A stretch of 64,000 nt of DNA from Simmondsia chinensis (Eukaryota > Streptophyta > Magnoliopsida > Caryophyllales > Simmondsiaceae), in NCBI GenBank assembly GCA_018398585.1, contig JAGTTD010000003.1, positions 8,378,637 through 8,442,636 on the forward strand. The letters run 5' to 3'. The number at the start of each line of letters is the position of its first letter. Positions within the stretch are counted from its first letter, which is position 1. The notes under the pieces were generated by a model that did no database searches, was not told the origin of the DNA, and saw only the letters and a program-made list of their open reading frames with translations. Both the position numbers and the translations under genes were made by a program. Shown piece by piece: positions 22,440 to 36,200 of this stretch.

Positions 22440-24310
22440 GCAAAGCATAAATGGTGTATGATAGTTGATACACGGCGTGTGAGTGTTCAAAATGGATCAC
22501 TATCATGTGGTGTTAGTGTGCTAATAGTCATTAATGGAGTGTGATTAATCATACAACATTTATGATTGGTTTAAATGGTGTAATATCATTTTTTGTTGGT
22601 TATTTTAAGTCATTAATGGTCTTAAACCAATCATACACCGTGCAAAATTGGTCTAAATGGTGTGAAATCAACTTGTTTTAGTGTGTTTAGTGGTGTTTGG
22701 TTAATCATACACCGTGTATGATGGGTTTAAAGGGTGTAAAATTAACTTATTTTAGTATGTTTTAAGTAAATAGTGATGTATGATCAATCATACACCGTGT
22801 ATGATAGTTTTTAAGGGTGTAAAATTAGCTTGTTTTAATTTGTTTTAAGTAAAGAGTGGCGTATGATCAATCATACACTGTGTATGATTGGTATAAATGG
22901 TGTGAAATCAACTTGTTTTAATATATTTTAAGTAAATAGTGGTGCATGATCAATCATACACCGTATATGATAGATTTTAAGGGTGTAAAATCAACTTGTT
23001 TTAATGTGTTTTAAGCAGAAGTGGTGTATGATCAATCATACACCGTGTATGATAGGTTTTAAGGGTGTAAAATCAACTTGTTTTAATATGTTTTAAGTAA
23101 ATAGTGGTGTATGATCAATCATACACCATGTATGATAGGTTTTAATAGTGTATAATCAACTTGTTTTAGTGTCTTTAAAGTAACGATGGTGTATGATTGG
23201 TTTAAATGGTGTGAACGCATTTTGTGTTGGTATGTTTCAAGTAATTAGTGGTGTGTGATCAATCATACACTGTGTTTGATTAATGTAAATGGTGTAATAT
23301 GAATTTGTGTTGGTGCATTTTAAGTAATTAATGGTGTATGATTAATCATACACCATATATGATTGGTTTAAATGGTGTGAAATCATTTTCTCTTGGCGTG
23401 TTTCAAGTCACTAACGGTTTATGATTAATCATACACCGTGAATGATGGGTTTAATGGTGTGAAATCATTTTGTGTTGGTGTGTTTTAAGTCACTAATGGT
23501 GTATGATCAATCACACACCGTGTATGATTGGTTTTAATGTTGTGAAATCACTTTCTCTTGGTGTGTTTTAAGTCACTATTGGTGTATGATCAATCATACA
23601 CCGTGTATGATGGGTTTTAAATGGTGTGAAATCATTTTGTGCTGGTATGTTTTAAGTAATTAGTGGTGTATGATTAATTATAAATCCTGTATAATGGATT
23701 TAAATGGTTTGAAATCATTTTCTCTTGGTGTGTTTCAAGTAATTAGTTGGTGTATGATTAATCATACACCGTGTATGATAGGTTTTAATAGTGTAAGATC
23801 AACTTGTGTTAGTGTGTTTTAAGTAACCGTGTATGATTGGTTTAAATGATGTGAAATCATTTTCTCTTGGTGTGTTTCAAGTCACTGACAGTGTATGATT
23901 AATCATACACTGTGTATGATGGGTTTAAATGGTTTGAAATCATTTTTCTTGGTCTGTTTTAAGTCACTATTGGTGTATGATCAATCATACACCGTGTATG
24001 ATTGGTTTAAATAGTGTGAACTCATTTTGTGTTGGTGTGTTTCAAGTAAATAGTGGTGTATGATCAATCATACACCGTGTGTGATTTATGTAAATGGTTT
24101 AATATCAATTTTTGTTGATGTGTGTTAAGTAATTAATGGTGTATGATTAATCATGCACCGTGTATGATTGGATTAAGTGGTGTGATATCATTTTCTGTTG
24201 GTATATTTTAAGTTACTAATAATATATGATCAATCATATACCATGCATGAGTGTTGAAACACGGTGTATTATGAATGACACACGGTGTGTGATCAATCAT
24301 ACACCGTGTG
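22440..24310 (+). repeat. Palindromic repeat block A, about 22 units, plus orientation
   Basis: Tandem, diverged units of about 83 bp. Each has a core GTGTATGATCAATCATACAC followed by 'cgtgtatgat', then 'ggtttaaatggtgtgaaatca' and a spacer 'ttgtgttggtgtgtttcaag'. It fills the presumed first intron of the Ulp1-like gene. Confidence 0.93.
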
Positions 24311-24421
24311 TGATGAACAATACTCAGTATTAGAATTCTGGCAGAGGGAGTAAATGGGATTATTATGTTATATTTAACTTTAATCTTGGGATTTGTAATT
24401 GTTGTTTTTCTTTTATTTTAG

Positions 24422-27400
24422 ATGGCATTGGAGACACACAAGAGGAGCCAAGAAGAAGAAGAGGTCAATTACATTTTCCCTAGGAGTTGCTGGAGATTCC
24501 TACAGGTTAACCAAATGGGTATATCAATAAAAGTTGTAACCGAGATTAGGGAAATATTGAAGGATGACGAGGCAAAGGTTTGACACAGTATCCATATGAA
24601 TTATGTTGAATTTGTACTACTACATTTATGATCCCTTATTAACTAAAAGTGTTGTGAATTACAGCTTGCCCTTTTTTCAAAATACAATGTCGGGCATCTG
24701 CTTAAGCTGCATGAGACTAATGTCGGCTTCTGGCATAGTCTGTTTCACGTTGTCCTTCTCCACCAAGTGGACAACCCGAATCCCGAGGAGTTGTCATTTT
24801 TGTTTGGTGGGAAGATGGTGAGATTTGGTAGGCGGGAATTTTGTCTTCTAACCGGATTGAAATATGCTGGTTTTGCAAGATGTAAGCGGTGGTTCCAATA
24901 GGCTGATTGTCAAGTATGGCATGAAGGGGAGGATGATTAGGCAGCAGCTTCTTGAAGCATGCAGTACCTGCCTCATTATGGAGGACCAGGTTAAGCTTGT
25001 TGTTGCCTACTTGGTTGAGGGTCTACTGTTTGCCAAACATAAAAGAATAGTCATTGACACAGAACACCTTGGCCATTGTGTATGATGTGGACGCATTCAA
25101 CAGAGTTGCTTGGGGATCCTTGAGCTGAAAATTCTTGGTCCGGAAATTTAAGGATTTCATAGCAAAAAAGCAGCAGATGTTGGAAAAGACCTACTCTGTC
25201 CACGGGTTCTATAGTGTGGTTTCCATATTTTCCATGGAAACCATTCCAGAACTGGCCAAGGTTAGGGTGGTAAGGATTGGCAATCAGTCGTCGGGATGGA
25301 TCCTTAATTGGAATATGGGTAAAAAGGGTTTGTACACCGCTTTGCTTTTAACGGTATTTGATCAGGTAATAATACATTATTTTGTTACTATTTTAGCATT
25401 AGTCATTTGATATCAGTTGCATTAGAATTACTATTTGGTTCTTTTAATAACGTTCATATGATGTATCTTCCTTTGATCATCAATTGAATGCCGAACCGAT
25501 TAGACAGACGAGTGTTGAAGCCAGTCAGCCTAATCTACCAGGCATTCTTATTGATGAGGATGGTGAAGTGGGAGTTCAAACTCATGATGTGGCAATGCCA
25601 ACAGATCCTCACTTTGATTTGGAATCGTTGGCTACTCAACACCCCTTGCCCACATCCCACTGTGAACCATCTACTACGACAACAAATTTGACATTTCAAT
25701 CAGTATTCACTATTCATTTTGTGTTTATACAATTGCATTTGTTCTTGTAAGTACCATATTAGTTAAATTCAGGTTTATGACGATTTGAAGGACATACTAT
25801 AGGTTATTGAGAGACTTGAAGCCATGGAGAAAGAAACGGAAAGCATGCGGCAAATAAATATGCAATTTGAAAGCAGACTTGAAGAACAACAGCAACAGAT
25901 CCAGTTAAATGAGAGCACTATTCAAGCACAAAAGGATCAGTTGCAAGCATATGAAAAAAGGTTTGAAGCTCATGAGGCTAAGATTAAGGAGCTTTCATAC
26001 CTATTGCTGCATGTCACAACTCCCCATCATGATCCATCACCTTCATCTCCTCCATCCCCTGTTAAAACTCCACAACAAGCAACTATTATTGCTACTCCAC
26101 ATACTGTGTAAGACACTACGGATCGTTGTTATTGTCCCAATTCAGTGAGTATGTTTTCATACATGTTGAAGTTCATTCCCTTTGATATTTCTTCTGCCAA
26201 CCTAGGGATGAGGAAAATGTCTTCAAGCAACCAATGTCAACACTGTTGGACGATGATGCTAGCTTGATGACATTGTCCAAGACATTATGGGAATTGGGAC
26301 ACTAGAGGAGGGACCCCACGCCAAACCCCAAATACAAAGGTGATGAATGGACTGCTGAGGGTAAGAGAAAATGGCCAAGGAAGACGCCTTCTCTACCGGA
26401 ACCAGTTCTGCCTTTAGATCCATTCCAACCTCCCTCCAAAGAACAACAAAAAGAGTTTCAAGATTTTCACAAAAGATTCCACGCAAAGTTTAAGAAGTGG
26501 GTGAGTAAAAACACTATGCTTTTTGATAATCAGTATGGAAATGTTTTCATATTGCAATTTTCATGTGGGATGCCTATATATCATGCTTCTTATTGTATAT
26601 TATAGAAATGTGAAGATTCCCCTCCCGTTACCCGAGGATCAACGAATGATTTCACTGTTTTGACTGCCAGCACGGGTCAATTTTGGTATCGGTTAAAAAA
26701 CAATGACACCTGGCTTACTGATGAGGTATGCTTGCTAAATTTCCATTTGGTGTGTGATTGATGTAAATGGATCCCTATTATTTTTTGTTGGTGTGTTTCA
26801 ACTGATTAGTGGTGTATGATTAATCATACACCGTGTATGATAGGTTTTAATGGCGCAAAATCAACTTGTCTAGGTGTGTTTCAAGTAATTAGTGGTGTAT
26901 GATCAATCATACACTGTGTATGATAGGTTTTAATGGTGTGAAATCAACTTATATTGGTGTGTTTCAAGTAATTACTGATGTATGATCAATCACACACTGT
27001 GTATGATTGGTTTAAATGGTGTGCAATGAACTTGTATAGGTCTGTTTAAAATAATTAGTGGTGTATGATCAATCATACACCGTGTATGATAAGTTTTAAT
27101 GGTCTGAAATCAACTTGTCTAGGTGTGTTTCAAGTAATTAGTGGTGTATTATCAATTATACACTGCGTATGATAGGTTTTAATGGTGTAAAATCATCTAG
27201 TCTAGGTGTATTTCAGGTCACTAATGTTGTATGCTCAATCATATACTGTGTATGATTGGTTTAAATGATGTGAAACCTGCTTGTGCTAGTGTGGTTCAAG
27301 TAATTAGTAGTGTATGATCAATCATAACAACGTACGAGGTTTTAATGGTGCAAAATCAACTTGTCTAGGTGTGTTTCAAATAATTAGTGGTGTATGATCA

Positions 27401-28821
27401 ATCATACACCGTGTATGATAGGTTTTAATGGTGTCATATCAAATTGTGTTGGTATTTTTCAAGTAATTAGTGGTGTATGATCAATGATTCACCGTATATG
27501 ATAGGTTTTAATGGTGTGAAATCAATATATGTTAGTGTGTTTCAAGTAATAAGTGCTGTATGATTGGTTTAAATGGTGTGAAATCATTCTCTGTTACTGT
27601 GTTTTAAGTCATAAATGGTGTATGATCAATCATACACTGTGTATGATTGGCTTAAATTGTGTGAAATCAACGTGTGTTAGTGTGGTTTAAGTAATTAGTG
27701 GTGTACGATGAATCATACACCATGTATGATAGGTTTTAATGGTATGAAATCAACTTGTGTTAGTATGTTTCAAGTAATAAGTGGTGTTTGATCAATCATA
27801 CATCGTGTATGATTGGTTTAAATGGTGTGAAATCATTTCTTTGTTGTTGTGTTTTAAGTCATAAATGGTGTATGATCTATCATACACCGTGTATGATTGG
27901 TTTAAATGGTGTGAAATCATTCTCTGTTGGTGTGTTTTAAGTCATAAATGGTGTATAATCAATCATACACCGTGTATAATTGGTTTAAATGGTGTGAAAT
28001 CAACTTGTATAGGTGTATTTCAAGTAATTAAAGGTGTATGATTAATCATACACAGTGTATGATATGTTTAATTGTGTGTAATCATGCCGTGTTGGTGTGT
28101 TTTAAGTCACTAATGGTGTATGATTGATCATTTTGCGGGAAATGGACGTCATAATATATTATATTATGCAGAAGAAACATGTATGGCCAGATAATTTTGA
28201 TATGAGGGCAACATGTTTTACCACAATGATTTCTACTCTGTTTGAATCCATTTTCTTTGGTGTGCAAAACAGTGAAATAAAACTTGAAACAACTTTCGAT
28301 GATTGGGATTCGTTGATAATCAAGTTTCTTGCAGGGGATGACAAATAAGGGTTACGATGCCATGACCTTGATATGATATACATGCCCATCAATTAAACTA
28401 ATCACCAATGGTTCGTTGCTGCCATCCATTTTACTGAATGGCGGATAGAGGTTTTTGATTCTCTATACTCCGCAACAGCCAAGGAATCAAGGTTAGAGCA
28501 TGTGGAGCCAATTGCAAGATTACTTCCATATGCTCTTGAGAAGGTTGATTTTTGGGACATCTAGAAGGAGCTGTTTGATTTTAGAGGCAAACCTTTCAGA
28601 ATCACCTACGAACTAGATTCATGCCCACAACAAATGGGGTATGACATATATTCCCTTTTATATTATTTATTATTCAATGGAAAAAATTTGTAATTAGGTT
28701 ACAATGAAGCCTAATATCCAATTGTGTCATCTGTTTTATATTGAACTGCAGGTCAGATTGTGGTATGTTTGTCGTAAACTTTATTGAATTTTTGCTAACA
28801 AATGGCCTCAACATCTCCTAA
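24422..28821 (+). pseudogene. DUF1985-Ulp1 C48 protease-like gene carried by the MULE
   Basis: This is a SUMO-protease-family (C48) gene of the type captured by plant MULEs. Likely exons, with GT-AG borders: 24422-24577, 24665-25365, ~25484-25700, 25803-26107, 26206-26500, 26606-26725, 28172-28638, 28752-28821. Exon 2 carries the DUF1985 signature 'FGGKMVRFGRREFCLLTGL' and later 'VDAFNRVAWGSL'. Exon 4 is a Gln-rich coiled coil, then Pro-rich. Exon 6 has 'FWYRLKNNDTWLTDE', the start of the protease domain. Exon 7 has 'WFVAAIHFTEWRIEVFDS' (Asp of the triad) and the last exon 'SDCGMFVV' (Cys). The expected His-Trp reads His-Gln-Trp. Stops at about 24900, 28346-28348 and 28394-28396, plus a frameshift in exon 2, make it a pseudogene. 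The long intron 26726-28171 is filled by repeat block B. Confidence 0.85.
26740..28130 (+). repeat. Palindromic repeat block B, about 17 units, plus orientation
   Basis: The same ~83 bp unit as block A, in the same orientation; for example unit starts at 27061, 27144 and 27227. It lies wholly inside the intron between 26725 and 28172, within the protease domain coding region. Confidence 0.93.
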
Positions 28822-29370
28822 TGCACGCAAGGGTAGAAGGAGAAGTTGCGAATGAATACTTGCGTATACTTGTACAGTCATAGATGAAAAAAAATAGATG
28901 AAAATGTATACAAGTGAATAAAATTATGTGATGTGTATATGTTATTGTATATAACCACAGGATTTACATTGTATTCACTGTACTATGGAAAATAATCACT
29001 TTCACATATATTGGCTAGTGAATTTGTTGAGGTTATTATAGATATTTGTTCCATTACATGTACTCAGTATTGTACTTGGTATACTTGTATTAGATTTGTA
29101 CTGAGTGTAAATAGCTACATTATTGGATGTATGTATTTTATCCAATAAAATAAAAAAATTGATTTTACTTTGCTAGCTTTAGTTCTTTCACTTTCCCTCA
29201 TCCCTTTCCCTTATCAGAAGCTCTCATCAGCCCTTTCATGGCTCAAACCAAAACTCACTTATTCCTTCTAGATAAGATTCATGGCTCAACATGACAGCAA
29301 ATATAAAGGCATGATGTTCACTGGAAGATTTACAATTTGTGACCGGGCATCATGACCTCATTACAACAAC
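28822..29370. other. Ulp1 gene 3' flank, MULE mid-point
   Basis: AT-rich 3' untranslated-type sequence with 'aataaaat' signals at 28918 and 29146. There is no repeat unit here. It separates plus-oriented from minus-oriented blocks, so it is the turning point of the element. Confidence 0.5.
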
Positions 29371-31685
29371 ACAAAATGATTTAACACCGTTTAAACCAAT
29401 CATACAATGTATGATTGATTAATAACTTAAAACACACCAACAGCGAATGATTTCACACATTTTAAACCAATCATATACGGCGTATGATTGATCATACACC
29501 ACTTGTTACTTGAAACACACTAACACAAGTTGATTTCACACCATTTAAACCAATCATACACGGTGAATGATTGATCATACACCACTAATTACTTGAAACA
29601 CACCTATACAAATTCATTTCACACCATTTAAACCAATCACACACAGTGTATGATCGATCATACACCACTAATTACTTAAAACACACTAACACAAGTTGAT
29701 TTTACATCATTAAAACCCATCACACACGGTATATGATTGATCATACACCACTTATTACTTGAAATACACTAACACAAGATGATTTTACATAATTAAAACC
29801 CATCATATACGGAGAATGATTGATCATACACCACTAATTATTTGAAACACACCTATACAAGTTCATTTTACACAATTAAAACCTATAATACATGGTGTAC
29901 GATTGATCATACACCGCTAATTACTTGAAACACACCTATACATGTTGATTTCACACTATTAAAACATATCATTCACGGTGTATGATTAATCATACACCAC
30001 TAATTACTTAAACCACACAAGCACAAGTTGATTTCAGATCATTAAAGCCTATCGTAAACGGTGTATGATTGATCACACACCACTTAATACTTGAAACACA
30101 CTAATACAAGTTGATTTCACACCATTAAAACCTATCATACACGGTGTATGATTGATCATACACCATTAATTACTTAAAACACACTAACACAAGCTGATTT
30201 CACACCATTAAAATATATCATACACGATGAATGATTGATCATGCACCACTAATTACTTGAAACAAACTTATACAAGTTGATTTCTCACCATTTAAACGAT
30301 TCATACACGGTGTATGATTGATCATACACTACTAATTACTTGAAGCACACCTATAAATGTTCATTTCACACTATTAAAACCTGTCATGCACGGTATAATT
30401 GATCATATTCCACTAATTACTTGAAAAACACCTGCACAATTTGATTTTACGCCATTAAAACCTATCACATACGGTGTATGATTGATCATACACCATTAAT
30501 TACTTGAAACACACCTATACAAGGTGATTTTACATGATTAAAACCTATCATATAAAGTGTATGATTGATCATACACCACTAATTACTTGAAACACACCTT
30601 GACATGTTGATTTCATACCCTTAAAATCTATCATATACGGTGTATGATTAATCATACACCACTACTTACTTAAACCACACTAGCACAAGTTGATTTCACA
30701 TCGTTAAAACCTATCGTACACGGTGTATGATTGATCATACACCATTTATTACTTGAAACACACTAACACAAGTTGATTTCATACCTTTAATACCTATCAT
30801 ACACAGTGTATGATTGATCATACACCACTAATTACTTAAAACACACTAACACAAGTTGATTTTACACAATTAAAACATATCATACACGGTGAATGAATTA
30901 TCATACACCACTAATTACTTGAAACACACCTATACAAGTTCATTTCACACCATTAAATCCTATCATACATGGTGTATGATTGATCATACATCACTAATTA
31001 CTTGAAAAATACCTACACAATTTGATTTTATACCGTTAAGACCTATCATATACGGTGTATGATTGATCATACACCACTAATTACTTGAAACACCCATATA
31101 CAAGTTAATTTTACACCATTAAAACCTATTATACACGGTGTATGATTGATCATATACTACAAATTACTTAAAACACACCTATACATGTTGATTTCACACC
31201 ATTAAAACCTATCATACACGGTGTATGATTAATCATACACACCTATACATGTTGATTTCACACCATTAAAACCTATCATACACGGTGTATGATTAATCAT
31301 ACACCACTAATTACTTAAACCACACTAGCACAAGTTGATTTCACACCATTAAAACCTATCGTAAACGGTGTATGATTGATCATACACCACTTATTACTTG
31401 AAACACACTAACACCAGTTGATTTCACACCATTAAACCCTATTGTACTCGGTGTATGATTGATCATACACCACTTATTACTTGAAACATACTAACACAAG
31501 TTGATTTCACACCATTAAAACCTATCATACACGGTTTATGATTGATCATACAACACTTATTACTTAAAACACACTAACTGAAGTTGATTTTACACCATTA
31601 AAATATATCATACATGGTGTATGATTGATCATACACCACTAATTACTTGAAACAGACCTATACAAGTTGACTTCACACCAATAAT
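29371..31685 (-). repeat. Palindromic repeat block C, about 27 units, minus orientation
   Basis: The same unit reverse-complemented: 'aatcatacacggtgtatgat', then 'tgatcatacaccactaatta', 'cttgaaacacac', 'gttgatttcacaccatt'. Unit starts such as 30557 and 30640 are 83 bp apart. It lies between the two converging genes. Confidence 0.93.
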
Positions 31686-31783
31686 AAACTACAACAAGAA
31701 AACGACAACAAACAAACTTGTCGTTTCTGATCTTTCTAGCCCCGGTCACTCAAAAAAACTAATGATACTTGCTTGGAATCACA

Positions 31784-31966
31784 ATGCCATCGCCATATTA
31801 TGCGCATTTGGCAGCATTCCGAGCACGTTACTATGTCGAAGGGGATGCAAATGAAAGTGGTTCTAGCAGTGGCGGTAGTGGGCCAGTGACAGCTGAGAGG
31901 CAGCGAGAGGTGCGGGCCCTTCCACAAATCAAGGAGAATGTCAAGGATGTGATGTTTTACTGCTGA
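31784..31966 (+). CDS. Orphan 60-codon open frame in the MULE centre
   Basis: A small frame that is much less AT-rich than its surroundings, starting 'MPSPYYAHLAAFRARYYVEG', with a Ser/Gly linker and then 'TAERQREVRALPQIKENVKD'. I do not recognise it. It has no partner exon that I can see and no splice sites I would trust. It could be a captured host exon, or the end of a gene otherwise lost. Whether it is made as protein is unknown. Confidence 0.25.
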   Translation: MPSPYYAHLAAFRARYYVEGDANESGSSSGGSGPVTAERQREVRALPQIKENVKDVMFYC

Positions 31967-32007
31967 AGATAATTGATTCCTCAACCATTTTATTTTGGTT
32001 TTCGGGA

Positions 32008-32270
32008 CATGCGCATCTTCTAGTTTCTCAATGTTGTGTTGTCTGTGCCGCATGGGTGGGTTCTTCAGTTCTGTATAACATCTCAACCGTTGATTGTGGG
32101 TCACAAACCGTAGAAAAACCTTTTGTCACCACACCGAATCTCTTCTCATCCAACCCATCAATCTTCGCCATTGGTTTGTGACCCACAATCAACGGCTGAG
32201 ATAGAGTACAGAACTGAGGAATCCACTCGCGCGGCACAGACAACACAACGTTGAGATCGAGAAGTGGATG
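32008..32270. repeat. Foldback with ~95 bp arms
   Basis: The left arm (about 32008-32110) pairs with the right arm (about 32171-32270) around a ~60 bp loop. The inner ~85 bp pair strongly, for example 'ttgtgttgtctgtgccg' with its complement and 'ttgattgtgggtcacaaacc' with its complement. A transcript would form a long near-perfect hairpin. It lies just beyond the 3' end of the transposase gene. The minus-strand open frame that crosses it is a by-product of the foldback. Confidence 0.88.
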
Positions 32271-33259
32271 TTTGGCTTCATGGACGATTCCTACATTTAT
32301 AGGTAAAAGCATACAAGGTGCAAATATATGGGGACAACCGTGGGGGAGGGGTAGGATAAAGTAGGTGGTAGTTGAGGTCATTAAATGTCTTGCTTTGGTG
32401 CCAATTATTACCCCTGAACTTTCAGTGTTCAACCGCCAACTACCCCAACCGGTTCTCCTCCATTTAAAGCAGTCATACATCATGTATGATAGATCATACA
32501 CCATCAGATACATAAAAAACTCAAACAAAAGTTGACATTACACCATTTAAACCAACCTTACAAATGTCAATGTGTTATGAATAATACACAACTGTCATTA
32601 ATAATGTACGCCTATTAATATTACACAATTTCATTGATATTAATGGCAATTTCACTATAAAAAAAGGACAACGTAAGTTAATTCGGAGGAGGGACATGAT
32701 AAGAATGATCGATGGTGTTTGTGGACGTGCCTTCACCACTCGAGGGCAGAGCAATTGGATTTTTGCACGTTGATCGATTGTGTCCGTGTTCCTTGCATCG
32801 ACTGCACCTTTACGGTACACGTTCCTCACCGACTGAAGGAATCCTCCTCTTCCTCCTCCTCTAGGAAGAGGTTCGAACATCGGGTGGAAGAAGATTCATT
32901 TCTGATATATGATGCGGGATAGACCAATCACTTATGGGCCGCATCGGGTACACGCGCCTCTGTACGACTGGTAGCAATAATCTCTGGAACACTACGGTGA
33001 GCATAAATCGTACAGACCATAAGGACCGTGTCTTACAACCGCCAAAGCATGCTCACATGGAAGCTGTCCAGCTGAAACTTACGACAGGTGCATGTCCAAA
33101 GTGACATATTAACATAAAAATTCTTATCTCCATCAATGACATCGAAGTTATACTCATCTTTCGCAAAATTTGCATCGCATTAAAGATAGACGCAAACGAT
33201 TAATAATGCTAATGCAAAAAAAAATGAACAAAACCAGCAATTATCATGTCGAAAAGTGT

Positions 33260-36200
33260 AAGGATTACTAATGATTAATCATACACCACAATGTACTTAA
33301 AACACAGTAAACCAAGTAGATTTTAAACCATTAAAACCTATCAAACATGGTGTATGATTGACCATACACCACTAATTACTTCAAACACACAAAAACAAGT
33401 TGATTTTACACCCATAAGACTTATCATACACGGTATGAGGCTAACCATACACCACTAATTAGTTGTAACACACTAAAACAAGTTGATTTTACACCATTAA
33501 GATCAATCATACACGGTGTCTACTTGATTATACACCACCAATGACTTAAATACCATTAAAACCAATGAAACATGGTGTATTCAAACATACCCCACTAATC
33601 ACTTGAAACCCACCTAAACAAGTTCATTTTACACCGTTAAAACCTATCATACATGGTGTATGGTTAAACATACACCACTAATCACTTGATACACACTAAA
33701 AGAAGTAGATTTTACACTGTTAATTACTTGAAACACACCATACACAATTAATCACTTGAAACTCACCTAAATAAGTTGATTTTACACTATTAAAACCTAT
33801 CATACATGATGTATGGTTTACCATACACTATTAATTAGTTGTAACACACCCAAACAAGTTGATTTCACACCATTTAGACCAATCATACACAGTGTATGAT
33901 TGATCATACACCACTAATGACTCAAAAGACAATAAAACAAGTTAATTTTACACCATTAAAACCTATCATACACTGTGTATGATTGATCATACATCACTAT
34001 TTACTTAAAACATATTAACACAAGTTGATTTTACACCCTTAAAACCTATCATACACGGTGTATAATCGGTCAGACACCATTATTTACTTAAAACACATTA
34101 GAACAAGTTGATTTTACACTCTAAAAACCTATCATACACAGTGTATGATTGATCACACACTACTATTTACTTAAAACACACTAAAGCAAGTTGATTTTAC
34201 ACCATTTAGACCAATCATACATGGTGTATGATTGATCATATACCACTAATGACTTAAAAGACAATAAAGCAAGTTGATTTTACACCCTTAAAACATACCA
34301 TACACGGTGTATGATTAACTAAACACCACTAATTACTTAAAACACACTCAAACAAGTTGATTTCGCACCATTTAGACCAATCATACACTGTGTATGACTG
34401 ATTATATACTGGTAATGACTTAAAAGACACTAAAGAAAGTTGATTTTACACCCTTAAAACCTACCATACATGGTGTATGGTTAAATATACACCACTAATC
34501 ACTTGAAACCCACCTAAACAAGTTGATTTTACACCATTAAAACCTATCATACATGGTGTATGGTTAACCATACACCACTAATTAGTTCTAACACGCTTAA
34601 ACCAGTTGATTTCGCACCATTTAGACCAATCATACACGGTGTATGATTGATCATACACCACTAATGACTTAAAAGGCAATAAAACAAGTTGATTTTACAC
34701 CATTAAAACCTATCATACACGGTATATGATTGATCATACACCACTATTTACATAAAACACACCTATACATATTGATTTCACACCATTAAAACCTATCATA
34801 CACGGTGTATGATTAATCATACACCACTAATTACTTAAACCACACTAGCACAAGTTGATTTCACATCATTAAAACCTATCGTAAACGATATATGATTGAT
34901 CATACACCACTTATTACTTGAAACACACAAACACAAGTTGATTTCACACCATTAAAACCTACCATACACGGTGTATGATTGATCATATACCGCTATTTAC
35001 TTAAAACACATTAAAACAAGTTGATTTTACACCCTTAAAACCTATCATACATGGTGTATGATTGATTATACACCACTATTTACTTGAAACGCACTAAAAC
35101 AAGTTGATTTTATACCCTTTAAACCCATCATACACTGTGTATGATTAACCAAACACCACTAATTACTTAAAAGACACTAAAACAAGTCGATTTTACACCA
35201 TTTAGACGGATCATACACGGTGTATGATTCATCATACATGACTAATTACTTGAAACATATTAAAACAAGTTGATTTTTCACCCTTAAAACCCATTATACA
35301 TGGTATATGATAAACCAAATAGCACTACAACAACAACAACAACAAACCCAGTGCCTGCGAGGGCTCCCGCAAAATCAGGGTCTGAGGGGGTAGATGTATG
35401 CAGCCTTCCCCCTTCAGGGGGCTACCCTGAAGAGAGGCTGTTTCCAAGGATAAACCACACAGCACTAATACTTAAAACACACTTAAACAAGTTGATTTCA
35501 CACCATTTAGACCAATCATAAACAGTGTATGATTGCTCATACACCACTAATGACTTAAAAGACACTGAAGCAAGTTGATTTTACACACTTAAAAACTATT
35601 ATACACGGTGTATGATTAACTAAACACCACTAATTACTTAAAACTCACTCAAACAAGTTGATTTCACACCATTTAGACCAATCATACATGGTGTATGATT
35701 GATGATACACTACTATTTACTTAAAACTCACTAAAACAAGTTGATTTTACACTAGTAAAACCTTTCAGACATGGTGTATGATTGATCATACACCACTAAT
35801 TACTTGAAACACGTAAAAACAAGTTGATTTTACACCCTTAAAACTTATCATACATGGTGTATGATTGATCATATACCACTATTTACTTAAAACGCACTAA
35901 AACAAGTTGATTTTACACCAGTAAGACCAACCATACACGGTATATGATTGATTATACACCATTAATTACTTGAAACACATTAAAACAAGTTGATTTTACA
36001 ACCCTTAAAACCTATCATACCCGGTGTATGATTGATTATACACCACTATTTACTTAAAACATACAAAAATAAGTTGAGTTTACATCTTTTAAATCCATCA
36101 TACACGGTGAATGATTAACCAAACGCCACTAATTACTTAAAAACACTAAAACAAGTTGATTTCACACTATTTGGACCAATCATACACGGTGTGTGATTGA

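Noticed and set aside
32028..32528. 166-codon minus-strand protein
   Set aside because: It crosses both arms of the foldback, so the open frame probably reflects the inverted repeat, and no family is recognised.
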